A DNA stretch of 64,000 nucleotides from Betaproteobacteria bacterium Ga0077526 (lineage in GTDB: Bacteria; Pseudomonadota; Gammaproteobacteria; Burkholderiales; Ga0077523), in NCBI GenBank assembly GCA_001464765.1, contig LNDV01000030.1, forward strand, positions 208,001 to 272,000. The letters are read 5' to 3'. A program made the translations under genes and the position numbers. Below are positions 36,001 through 42,463 of this stretch, one piece after another. Each line of letters begins with the position of its first letter. Positions within the stretch are counted from its first letter, which is position 1. The notes below the pieces were generated by a model. The model was not told the DNA's origin and made no database searches. It was given only the letters and a program-made list of their open reading frames with translations.

Positions 36001-37731
36001 CACGCCGGCGATACCGAACCGGTCCGCATCATCGCCCGGAGCGGGGACGTGGTCGGCATTCCCGAAGCCTCGGGAACGGTGCAGTTGTCCGGCGTGTTCC
36101 CGAAGAGGGCGAGCGTCATCGCCGGGCGCGATGTCCGCGACTTGTGGCTCATCGGGCAGAACCTCGACCGCAACGACGTCACGCTCGTCGAGGCGGGGCG
36201 CGACGTGCTGTTCTCGCCGCTGCGCAACAGCTCCGGCCAGCAGATCAGCAACAGCGCGCGGCTGGAGTGGGGCGGGCCCGGTGAAGTGCAGATCAATGCC
36301 GGGCGCACCATCGACCTCGGCAACTCGCTCGGCCTCATCACCAAGGGCAACTTCAACAATCCGTACCTCCCGGAGTCGGGCGCCGCGCTGCGGCTCTCGA
36401 CCGGATCGCTCACACCGGACTACGAGGGGTTTCTCGACACGTATCTGAGTGATGACCTCGACCGTCTGGTGACGCACTTTGCCCGGGAGGCGCGACAGTT
36501 CCTGCTCGATCGCGCAGGGGTGGCCGTCGCGGACCGCACGACGACCCTGACGCGGATGCGTGCGCTGCCGCAATCGGGCATAGACGAGTTCGTGGAGTCC
36601 GTCAGCTACCGCTCCGAACTCACGACATACATGAGGACCCGGACGGGGAACGCCGCCCTGACGACCGACCAGGCGCTTGTCGCGTTCCGGTCCCTCGACC
36701 GTACGGCCCAGACGGCATTCGTGAACTCGGTGCTCTTCACCGAAATCGGTGCCGCAGCGGCTGCGCCCGAGGCCGGTCGAATTCTTCTCCCGGCGCCTCA
36801 GATCCGAGGTTATCGGGCCCTGGCCGCGCTCTACCCCATGGCGGCGGACAGCCAGGCGGCGATGGAATCCGAGGGTCTGGCGTCGCTCGTCCGTTACATC
36901 GGCACAGGTGGCGTGAAGCCGCTGCTGACTTCGCTCGCCGCAGGACAGACACCGCCTGCGCCGGGTTCTGCGCTCGCCTTCGCGCGGGCGGCGGGAGACG
37001 CGCAGCAGCGCTACGCGGGTGACGTGAATCTGTTCTTCAGCCAGATCAAGACGGAGCAGGGTGGCAACATCGAAATGCGCGTGCCCGGCGGCCAGGTGAA
37101 CGCCGGTCTTGCCAGTCCGGGCAATCTGGCGAAACCCTCGTCCGACCTCGGCATCGTCACCGTACGCGGCGGGTCCATCCAGACCGCCGTTCTCGGGGAC
37201 TTCCAGGTGAACCAGTCGCGCGTCTTCACGCTGGGCGGCGGCGACATCCGGCTCTGGTCCTCCTTCGGCAATATCGACGCTGGCAAGGGCGCCAAGACGG
37301 CCTCGGCCACGCCACCGCCCCAGATCATCATCCGCGACGGCAAGTTCGTGCTCGATACTTCCCGCTCCGTCGAGGGATCGGGCATCGGCGTACTGCTCAG
37401 CCGCGAAGGCGTGGAGCCGGGCAATGTCGACCTCATCGCCACCCTGGGCATCGTGGACGCAGGGGATGCCGGCATCCGGTCGGCGGGCAATCTGAACATC
37501 GTGGCGAACTTCGTCGCCAACGCACTGAACATCCAGGTCTCCGGGACCCAGAGCGGGGCGCAGGTGCAGGCGGGCCCCAACATGGCTGCCGCCGGTGCGA
37601 CCAACACCGACTCGCAGACGTCGTCAGCCGTCGCCCGAGCGGCGGAAAGCTCGGCGCAGCAATCTGCGGCGAAGGCTATGACGCGTCTGCCCTCGTTCAT
37701 CACGGTGGAAGTCATCGGTTTCGGTGGCTGA
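27034..37731 (+). CDS. Giant filamentous-haemagglutinin-type exoprotein (TpsA)
   Basis: A 3565-residue TpsA. The start MNANRFRHVFSRVTGMLVPV is an extended signal peptide region, followed by an Arg cluster and hydrophobic core. The TPS haemagglutination domain (~50-190) has NPNGMVF at 150, the residue set that docks on TpsB. The long middle is repetitive beta-helix sequence with G/D/V-rich turns such as VRAGRDVS and LLAGRDVA. The only cysteines I notice in the mature part are C2480 and C2486. A helical stretch (~3130-3340) precedes a C-terminal DUF3739-like region around 3400 (GGDIRLWSSFGNIDAG). There is no VENN motif or C-terminal toxin, so contact-dependent inhibition is unlikely; adhesion or matrix function is more likely. 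Confidence 0.95.
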   Translation: MNANRFRHVFSRVTGMLVPVGEHAAAGRGRRRLRRIAAAVATLTVADFTCATDIAIPAGTLPVPVISSGNIAASGAATAAVNDATRTLTVEQSTLRAIIDWQSFNVGRDATVFFNHQLGAASATLNRIGGNDPSVIQGTVRALGELYLVNPNGMVFKDGARVDAGSLTVSALRMQENAFNAGLLSLPTGSNAQAAFAWDGTKVQYEATSIQIDAGAQLSASTGGRVMVFAPTIRNEGTVSAPQGQAMLAAGAKVFLSAPTDPSLRGFLVELDPYLERDSTGEPIPGSTVDGRVDNLGRILADRGNATLAGFAINQNGRVSATTTVTLNGSVFLQARDSVSTRNGVNAVTIGNVQNVLRGTRTGTVTFGPGSVTEVMPDLADRTTTQDAQGFTPSRIDVVGRNITLRGADGAVSGSVLRAPGGIVNLTAQSDDLFQEAGDALVPGTRVFVGSGARIDVSGTDGVVLPVERNFIEVELRGNELRDSPVIRNGALRGQKVTVDIRKGTTLGDISGYLAQVSRGIGERTSAGGSISFRSEGEVVVLDGSTLDVSGKAITYAPGTGSESVLRALDGRTFAVSVAPKDIAYGGLADRVDVRFQVPNQPDGVAISETYRPAQRPGAAVISSAQPGYVEGRSAGSIDVVAHRTVLEGTLLGSAMAGPYQRTAATAPLGGLLRLGDLSEAASTATDSKLRNLRIGPLTDRLPVSFASDAALPDAWLDLTRLDGAALFERGGFSRLTANANGEITLSAPVKLAPFGSVELTGRAIRVDHDITAPGGRLTLATRAVSGESVSDRGRYLLSVGDGVTIDMAGRWTNDTQSAVTPTAAIVRGGGTVSLRSAGDVLLGAGSTIDVSAGAYQPATGALQTGTAGAIVVASGRIGLGDADRQQSRITLGGELRGFGFGSGGSLSLSTTRVEIGAASPSADALALSTDFFRTGGFSRYALNGQDGVVVGASTAIDVLPVTWLADGAIARQATGLRLADIVASGVLPEGLREATHLSLRSDSSAFGHVNVESGATVKVAPLGTITLESGRRVTMLGSLTAHGGAITLANALPGGTDVYEGDVSVWIGAAARIDATGVLRRTIDPRPLLFGTVHDGGRVSLSAGKGYLVVEAGALVDVSGAIAQIDVPRTLPNGTLVYDRVAMPSAAGSVALSAREGVFLEGALAGRPGSAVVAGGSLSVSMLGVPQLGFPGNARRIEISQGGVTLPSGLTPGAEIESASGATQTGAFNGRAMLRAGSLSEGGFGSVTLRARDAIAFSGEVDLAVRRAFEMDAPLISGASGADVTLSAASVSVGHSDITRQIEANPVAGNGTLAVSARVIDLVGRTTIGGFNDIRLASLGDIRLRGVVSDVNPDRDVTTYRLTGALSVLADTLTLDAAQIVPSTLTEFTVRSLSSTVTDAGGTVTGAGRIVIAASAPAPAAPLAAGGTLRVEANQIEQGGRLAAPFGEIRLVATDRVRTTGGITSVESAGRVALLAGSSTSVSGRGLQIPFGRTELSGKDYVYALGSSFGNRVLTALPDKAVTIEGTDVILAGGIDLSGGGELVAYEFVPGPGGSKDIFAASSFPNTFAILPVAVGAGYGPVDHQASLDVSGLRVGDQIRLSGANALGLAEGIYTLLPPGYAVVEGAFLVTAVDGYRDLSQGSAIAQTGGGLIVAGQKAAASLDGTSIAEVRTRGFLVETPSAFRTRAEYAVTTASSFFAGSAGATLPGDAGRISIVSNGGELAFGGAIEGAAMPGRRGKSIDISAPKIRVASEGDAAVPGALNLPVATLNALRASSLLLGGTRRTVDGVTVLTPSVGSSSEIIVANRSDDPLKAADLMLVSGGRVVLSDGASLKAEGATAAGAVSIAGNGALVRVTQARDAGVTRTGFDRSIGDVTVGAGVLLESSGSVILDATRDTTIAGDAVVTTGITAVAAGTVSAGDVPAGTGGLVLGEGLLAQIGRGERLSVKSYGTLDLYGAVRLGAVDGSGVPLLDTLVLDTPAIRGFGSDAKSIVAGEVMLGNSSGAVAVAPGTGTGSLALSARTRSDGSGARLVIAAGDVSVSGFPIATLDAAREVRIAGNGALAFTGASVEVVTPRLTADNGVTGSLRTDGALTLTRADGTVPPATASGLGATLALVGARVAIDTLVDLPTGTLQVRATGANGGDGVSLGSRAALVAAGRSLPFAAGVTKASSGGTVRLETVAGDVSIGSGSGIDVSSGGAGAGGGLIQIRSAGAMTLGGTLNGAASTYDHGGRLDFDVGVAPDLGEVATAAASGGFTEGVRIRARAGDLVLADADTLTAREIYLSADAGAVRLAGTLDARGTQGGRIDAWARDDVTLESTGRLLASASSATGDGGDVFVGTTAGNVGLDAGATVDVAGGARGAPGEIWLRAPRVGTSDVAVSSIAANVIGANHVSIEAFRVYTGTTIGSTTASAVRIGDSGATAVVFNQTRDYLLAARPVVQSRLDAGTAVDVRLRPGIEVRSESTLALNSDWNFYCGTAATCTRDIALWNFDGAPGVLTLRAADEVSLNRSLNDGFRLLPPATVNASTSSQVMNDAYVPRAGGGWSYRVTAGADTASADPRAVAEGTEADVVLANNRLVRTSTGFIDIGASRDVVLSNTRSAVYTAGEPGATVAGFVTPNVPTASGLPRAPTPTYTHLGGDVRIVAGQDVRAEGSVQSVTDWLYRDARRSGSTLLENPQTTWWVRYDGFLQGFGAMGGGDVAVRAGRDVSNITVVAPTNARLGGSTASAPTAADFLELGGGDVTVSSGRDILGGLVLAQKGEGRLLAGRDVASAQSLNDQPLNPLLALGDATLRIEAVGSVAIDGIFNPTIQRQPRGNIGTNGLATTYFLTYGERSRVDIAAVTGDVALTNNTDLLPSLPNSPLSFFGSSGEAVAAVIYPATVSAASLGGNVRVDRTMYLAPAARGQLELLAAGDVRIAGTISMSDVSPLALPGVLSRHGVAEGGASVVLRPDRVFREPTGSSRSVGILIVDAAEGALFHDPTLLHAGDTEPVRIIARSGDVVGIPEASGTVQLSGVFPKRASVIAGRDVRDLWLIGQNLDRNDVTLVEAGRDVLFSPLRNSSGQQISNSARLEWGGPGEVQINAGRTIDLGNSLGLITKGNFNNPYLPESGAALRLSTGSLTPDYEGFLDTYLSDDLDRLVTHFAREARQFLLDRAGVAVADRTTTLTRMRALPQSGIDEFVESVSYRSELTTYMRTRTGNAALTTDQALVAFRSLDRTAQTAFVNSVLFTEIGAAAAAPEAGRILLPAPQIRGYRALAALYPMAADSQAAMESEGLASLVRYIGTGGVKPLLTSLAAGQTPPAPGSALAFARAAGDAQQRYAGDVNLFFSQIKTEQGGNIEMRVPGGQVNAGLASPGNLAKPSSDLGIVTVRGGSIQTAVLGDFQVNQSRVFTLGGGDIRLWSSFGNIDAGKGAKTASATPPPQIIIRDGKFVLDTSRSVEGSGIGVLLSREGVEPGNVDLIATLGIVDAGDAGIRSAGNLNIVANFVANALNIQVSGTQSGAQVQAGPNMAAAGATNTDSQTSSAVARAAESSAQQSAAKAMTRLPSFITVEVIGFGG

Positions 37732-37875
37732 CCCTGCCGAGGGGAGGGTGCCCTGTGACGGGACGCCCCGGTCGGCATGATGCGATCGGAAGGGTGCCGG
37801 TAACGCGATGTTCATCGAACTGCAACACCGCGTCGTGACAATGCGCAGGTCCGCTCCTCTTCCACAAAGCTGCTC

Positions 37876-39564
37876 ATGAGATTCCTGTTCACGCTGCTGA
37901 CGGCCCTCGTCCTCTCCCTTCCCGCCGTCGCACACGCCTGGTGGAACGCCGACTGGACGGCCCGCAAGAAAGTCGTCCTCGATACCGAAGGCCTCGCGCT
38001 CGCGACACCCGTCACGAATGTGCCGGTCCTCGTGCGGCTGCATACGGGCAACTTCCCGTTTTCGGAAGCCGATCTCGACGGCAAGGACCTGCGCTTCGTG
38101 GCCGAGGACGACACGACACCGCTGGAGTTCCACATCGAGGCGTTCGACGGCACCAATGAACTGGCACTGGTGTGGGTGAAACTGACTCAGGCCACCGCCA
38201 CGAAGGGCGCGCACTTCTGGCTCTACTACGGCAACGACAAGGCAGCGCCGGCCTCCAACCCGAAGGCCGTCTACGACGCCACGCTCACCACCGTCCTGCA
38301 CTTCGGCGAGAAGAACGCGGCGTTCCAGGACTCGAGTGCGTACGCGAGGCCGATCACGGCCGCAGGTGTAACCGCTGGCGGTACCGGCGTCGCGGACGGT
38401 TCGGCGGTCTTTGACGGCAAGGGGACGATCACGCTGCCCGCCGCACCGAATCTCGCCATCTCGTCCGCCGGGTTCACGTTTTCCGCTTGGGTGAAGCCGT
38501 CTGCCGACGGCGCGGCCACCCTGTATTCCCAGCAGGGCGGCGCCTTCCGCGTGGCACTCGAAGGCGGTCAGGTATCGGTAAGCGCTGGCGGGTCATCATC
38601 TGCCAAGGCGCCCCTGGCGGCCGGCGCGTGGCATCACGTCGCGGTGACCGTGGCGGCCGAGACCATGCTCTTCGTAGATGGAAAGGAAGTCGGCCGCATG
38701 CCCACGGCCGGCGGCACATTCACGGGAGACGGCGTCATCGGCGCTGGCTTCCAGGGAGAAATGGATGTGGTGCAGCTCGCCTCGGTGGCGCGGACGCCCG
38801 AGTGGGTGCGCCTGCAGCACGGGTCCCAGGGGGACGCCGCCAAGGTCGTGCAGGTGAGCGCAGAGGCGGAAGGCGCCGACGGCGACGAAGGTGTCTCCTA
38901 TTTCCGCATCCTCCTGAGTGCCGTGACGCTCGACGGCTGGATCGTGATCGCGATCCTCATGGTGATGATGGTGATCAGCTTCTGGGTGATGCTCGTGAAG
39001 GGCGTGGTTCTGTCCCGGACGGATAGCGCCAACAAGAAATTCCAGAAGGCCTTCGCTGAGGCTGGTACCGATCTGCTCGCGATCGATCCGGCGCAGAAGG
39101 GCATGCAGCAGGCCTCGCTGGCCCGCATCTTTGCGACGGCATCGAACGAACTGCGCAAGCGCGTCGATGGCGGCGGTGCGAAGACCGTGCTCTCGGCGCA
39201 GTCGATCGACGCGATCCGCGCGAGCCTCGACGCCAACATCGTGCGCGAGAGCGCGAAGCTCAACAGCCAGATGGTGCTGCTCACCATTGCGATCTCGGGC
39301 GGCCCGTTCCTGGGGCTGCTCGGCACGGTGGTGGGCGTGATGATCACCTTCGCCGCGATCGCCGCGGCGGGGGACGTCAACGTCAATTCCATTGCGCCGG
39401 GTATCGCTGCCGCACTGGTCGCCACGGTGGCCGGTCTCGGCGTCGCCATCCCAGCACTGTTCGGCTACAACTATCTCGCGAGCCGCATCAAGAACATCTC
39501 GGCCGACATGGCGGTGTTCGTCGACGAGCTGGTGAGCCGGATCGCCGAGCGCTACGCGCCCTGA
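37876..39564 (+). CDS. ExbB/TolQ-type motor protein fused to DUF2341 and LamG-like domains
   Basis: A 562-residue fusion. A Sec signal (cleavage after AHA, residue 21) is followed by a DUF2341-like domain (~25-145, with FWLYYGND) and a LamG/concanavalin-type beta-sandwich (~150-310, with GFTFSAWVKPS and GAWHHVAVTV). From ~340 it is an ExbB: membrane helices at ~352-377, ~465-492 and ~505-530, with GPFLGLLGTVVGVM, the conserved TM2 motif. Ordinary ExbB is ~240 residues with no such periplasmic head. The gene is followed by exbD after 10 bp. It should form the proton channel of a Ton-like motor, with a large carbohydrate- or protein-binding head in the periplasm. No clear ribosome-binding site precedes the ATG. 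Confidence 0.88.
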   Translation: MRFLFTLLTALVLSLPAVAHAWWNADWTARKKVVLDTEGLALATPVTNVPVLVRLHTGNFPFSEADLDGKDLRFVAEDDTTPLEFHIEAFDGTNELALVWVKLTQATATKGAHFWLYYGNDKAAPASNPKAVYDATLTTVLHFGEKNAAFQDSSAYARPITAAGVTAGGTGVADGSAVFDGKGTITLPAAPNLAISSAGFTFSAWVKPSADGAATLYSQQGGAFRVALEGGQVSVSAGGSSSAKAPLAAGAWHHVAVTVAAETMLFVDGKEVGRMPTAGGTFTGDGVIGAGFQGEMDVVQLASVARTPEWVRLQHGSQGDAAKVVQVSAEAEGADGDEGVSYFRILLSAVTLDGWIVIAILMVMMVISFWVMLVKGVVLSRTDSANKKFQKAFAEAGTDLLAIDPAQKGMQQASLARIFATASNELRKRVDGGGAKTVLSAQSIDAIRASLDANIVRESAKLNSQMVLLTIAISGGPFLGLLGTVVGVMITFAAIAAAGDVNVNSIAPGIAAALVATVAGLGVAIPALFGYNYLASRIKNISADMAVFVDELVSRIAERYAP

Positions 39565-39574
39565 GGATCGAGCC

Positions 39575-39985
39575 ATGTCCGCCAAGGTCCAGGACGGCAA
39601 CGAGCCGTACGACGAGATCAACGTGACGCCGATGCTCGATCTGGCGTACGTGCTCCTCGTGATTTTCATCATCATGACCACCGCGTCGGTGCAGGGCATC
39701 AAGGTGAACCTGCCCAAGGCGTCGAACACGCCCAGTCTGGCCAAGCCCACCACCAAGGCGATCACGATCACCGAGGACGGCCGCATCTTTCTCGACACCT
39801 ATCCGGTGACGATGCCAGAGCTGGAGCAGCGGCTGATGCAGTTCAAGGCGGTGACGCCGTCCTTCCCCGTGGTGATCAAGGGTGACGCGCGGGTCCAGTA
39901 CGAGAAGGTGATCGACGTGCTCGATCTGTGCGGGCGGCTCGATATCTCCCAGCTGGGGCTCGTGACCCAGCGGCTGGTGAAGTAA
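39575..39985 (+). CDS. exbD: ExbD/TolR biopolymer transport protein
   Basis: A 136-residue ExbD: short cytoplasmic N-terminus, one membrane helix with INVTPMLDLAYVLLVIFII containing the essential proton-carrying Asp (D22), and a periplasmic domain ending in LGLVTQRL. It partners the fused ExbB upstream. It is one of two ExbDs in the window; this one has Ala-Tyr after the Asp-Leu where the other has the more common Val-Met-Leu. Confidence 0.93.
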   Translation: MSAKVQDGNEPYDEINVTPMLDLAYVLLVIFIIMTTASVQGIKVNLPKASNTPSLAKPTTKAITITEDGRIFLDTYPVTMPELEQRLMQFKAVTPSFPVVIKGDARVQYEKVIDVLDLCGRLDISQLGLVTQRLVK

Positions 39986-39987
39986 CG

Positions 39988-40650
39988 ATGGATCTGCGGC
40001 CCCGCGGCAGCCGACGGGCTCGAATGCTGTTGGCGGCGGTCCTCGTTCCGGCGCTGCTCATCGCCGGCTGCTCCGACTCCGACAAGCGGAAGAAGCCGTC
40101 GGTGCAGACGATCGCCGTGCTGCGGCCGCCACCTCCGCCGCCCCCGCCGAAGCCCGAGGAGAAGCCCCCCGAGCCGGAGATCAAGAAGGAGGAGGTGAAG
40201 CTCCCCGAGCCGGATCAGAAGCCGGAGGCGGCCGACGAGCCTCCGCCGGGGGAGCAACTCGGTGTGGACGCGGAAGGCGGTGCGGGCAACGACGGGTTCG
40301 GGCTCGTCGGCAAGCCGGGAGGCCGGGACATCACGACCATCGGCGAAGGCGGCGGAGGCGGCGGGCGTGCGCAGTTCAACGCCTATGCGGGTCTCGTGCA
40401 GGTCCGGCTTCAGGAGCAGTTGCAGAAGCGCGACCGGCTGCGTCAGTCCGACTATCGCGCGGTGGTGCGCATCTGGTTCACGGAGCGCGGTGGCATCGAC
40501 CGGGTGGAAGTGGTCGACGGCACCGGCGATGCCGAGATCGACAGCGCGATCCGCAGCGCTCTGCTCGATGTCCGATCCATCGACCAGGCACCGCCGGAAG
40601 GCATGCCGCAACCGCTCAAGCTGAAACTTACTTCGCGCGGTGCCGGGTGA
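39988..40650 (+). CDS. TonB-like energy transducer with a lipobox-like N-terminus
   Basis: A 220-residue protein starting 2 bp after exbD. The N-terminal hydrophobic segment (~13-27) ends in LIAGC with Cys at 28 and Ser at +2, a lipoprotein-type lipobox. Next are a poly-proline run and Pro/Glu/Lys repeats (~45-85), the classic TonB periplasm-spanning linker, a Gly-rich stretch, and a C-terminal TonB domain (~130-215, with RAVVRIWFTERGGIDRVEVV). The usual TonB membrane-helix His is absent. If lipidated it could not span the membrane like normal TonB, so its link to ExbB/D must differ. Alternatively the segment is an uncleaved anchor. Confidence 0.82.
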   Translation: MDLRPRGSRRARMLLAAVLVPALLIAGCSDSDKRKKPSVQTIAVLRPPPPPPPPKPEEKPPEPEIKKEEVKLPEPDQKPEAADEPPPGEQLGVDAEGGAGNDGFGLVGKPGGRDITTIGEGGGGGGRAQFNAYAGLVQVRLQEQLQKRDRLRQSDYRAVVRIWFTERGGIDRVEVVDGTGDAEIDSAIRSALLDVRSIDQAPPEGMPQPLKLKLTSRGAG

Positions 40651-40675
40651 TCCCCGCGCACGCGCCATACTCCGG

Positions 40676-42463
40676 ATGACCGCCTTGAAGAACAAGACCG
40701 ACCTCGCATTGCTGCGCGGCCTGATGGCCGGCGTGACGTTCTCCGTTGCCGCCCTGGCCGGCGCGCAGCAACCCGCCGCGCCTGCGGCCGAATCGTCACC
40801 GACGAAGGCGCGTGCCGCGGCGAAGAAGAAGGTTCGCCCCGAGCCCGTCGCGCCGCGATCTGCCGCCGACGCGAACGCAGCCGAGACCCGTGCCCTCGTC
40901 GAGCAACTGCGGCAGGAGCGCGAAAAGCTGGAAGCGGCCCGCGCTGCCACGACACGTCTCATCCGCCTGATGGTGGAGGAAGGCGTGCTGCCGAAGGACA
41001 AGGCCGCGCAGATCCTGCCCGAGGAAGATCGCGCGTCGATCGCCGAAGTGACACCGAAGGCGAAGCCTGCCGCGCCGCCGCCAGCCCCAGAGGCCGCGGC
41101 GACGGACGCCGCGCCGACGGGAGGCGAGGAAGCGACCCCCCGACGCAAGCGCGGCCAGACGGTACGCGTGCCGTACGTGCCCGAGGTGGTGAAGGACGAG
41201 ATACGCCAGCAGATCAAGCAGGAAGTGCTGGCCCAGGCTAAGGCGGAACGCTGGGCGGAACCCGGCACCCTGCCAGAGTGGCTCGACCGCATCGCATGGG
41301 AAGGGGACTTCCGCATCCGCGCGCAGGGCGACTACTTTCCGGCGGGCAACACCGACCCGGTCGCCTACAACTTCGTCACCGGCGCCAATGTCGAGAACAC
41401 GCGAGTCGATGAGCATGTGCTACGACTGCGGCTGCGTCTCGGCATGCTGGCGAAGGTGTCGGACCGTTTCGGGGTCGGCCTTCGCATCGCGACGGGGAAC
41501 ATCAACAACCCGGTCACCGCGAACCAGTCCATGGGGCGGACGGGGCGGCCATACGAACTCAACCTCGACCGCGCCTATGTCCGCTGGGATCCGCGCCCGG
41601 GCTGGAGCGCCACGGCCGGCCGCATCATCAACCCGTGGTTCTGGCCCACCGATCTGCTGTGGGACGAGGATCTCAACTTCGAAGGGGTCGCGGGCTCGTA
41701 TCGACCGCAGTTCGGAGCGGACGCCTCGGGCTTTCTCACGCTCGGCGCGTTCCCGCTTCAATACGCGGCGCCCACCGCACTCGCCCCGTCGGCCGAAGGG
41801 AAGTGGCTCTACGGCATGCAGGCGGGCGGCGAGTGGCGCATCAGTCCGGAGACCCGCTGGACGCTGGCCGGGGCGCTCTTCGACTTCGACAACATTGAGG
41901 GTCGACCGAACACGCTTGGATCGCAGGGGAACGACTGGACGGCGCCGCAGTTCCGCCAGAAGGGCAACAGCGTGTTCGACATCAACTTCGGTCTCGGGCA
42001 GCCCCAGCGCCTCGGCCTGCTGTCCAAATTCCGCGTCCTGAACGTGAGTTCGGAACTGGTGCTGGCGCAATCGGAGCAGGTCACGATCCGGGTAAGCGGC
42101 GACTACGCGAAGAACATCGGCTACGACCGCGACGAGATCCGGATCCGTACCGGCGTGGACCAGGCGGCGGAGACGACCGCCTACCAGGCGCGACTCACGC
42201 TGGGACGTGACGCGATCCGTGCGTTGCACGACTGGCAGGTGTTCGTGGGCTACCGCTATCTGGAGCGCGATGCCGTGCTGGACGCCTTCACCGACTCCAA
42301 CTTCTATCGCGGCGGCACGAACACCAAGGGCTACCAGCTCGGCCTGCTCTATGGCTTCGACCAGAACTCTCTCGTGAGAGTGCGCTGGCTGTCCGCCAGC
42401 GAGATCTCCGGGCCGCCGTTGTCGATCGACACGCTGCAGGCCGACTTCAGCTGGAGGTTCTGA
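40676..42463 (+). CDS. Putative porin with N-terminal coiled coil
   Basis: A 595-residue outer-membrane protein. A signal peptide (~12-33, cleavage near AGAQ) is followed by an Ala/Lys-rich region and coiled coil (~60-100, LVEQLRQEREKLEAARAATTRL), a Pro/Ala linker, a second helical piece (VKDEIRQQIKQEVL), then a ~400-residue beta-barrel with alternating aromatic strands ending SWRF. It resembles the putative porin family in which a coiled coil links barrel to the cell wall. The start at 40676 follows the TonB-like stop by 25 bp. It may be the outer-membrane partner energised by this TonB-like protein. It lacks a visible plug or TonB box. Confidence 0.78.
   Translation: MTALKNKTDLALLRGLMAGVTFSVAALAGAQQPAAPAAESSPTKARAAAKKKVRPEPVAPRSAADANAAETRALVEQLRQEREKLEAARAATTRLIRLMVEEGVLPKDKAAQILPEEDRASIAEVTPKAKPAAPPPAPEAAATDAAPTGGEEATPRRKRGQTVRVPYVPEVVKDEIRQQIKQEVLAQAKAERWAEPGTLPEWLDRIAWEGDFRIRAQGDYFPAGNTDPVAYNFVTGANVENTRVDEHVLRLRLRLGMLAKVSDRFGVGLRIATGNINNPVTANQSMGRTGRPYELNLDRAYVRWDPRPGWSATAGRIINPWFWPTDLLWDEDLNFEGVAGSYRPQFGADASGFLTLGAFPLQYAAPTALAPSAEGKWLYGMQAGGEWRISPETRWTLAGALFDFDNIEGRPNTLGSQGNDWTAPQFRQKGNSVFDINFGLGQPQRLGLLSKFRVLNVSSELVLAQSEQVTIRVSGDYAKNIGYDRDEIRIRTGVDQAAETTAYQARLTLGRDAIRALHDWQVFVGYRYLERDAVLDAFTDSNFYRGGTNTKGYQLGLLYGFDQNSLVRVRWLSASEISGPPLSIDTLQADFSWRF

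Noticed and set aside
27547..37000. Several long minus-strand frames (up to ~600 codons) inside the TpsA gene
   Set aside because: They arise from repetitive high-GC coding sequence; none has a ribosome-binding site plus a plausible protein composition.
27034..37731. TpsA as a contact-dependent inhibition toxin (CdiA-like)
   Set aside because: No VENN-type motif, no variable C-terminal toxin and no small immunity gene directly downstream.
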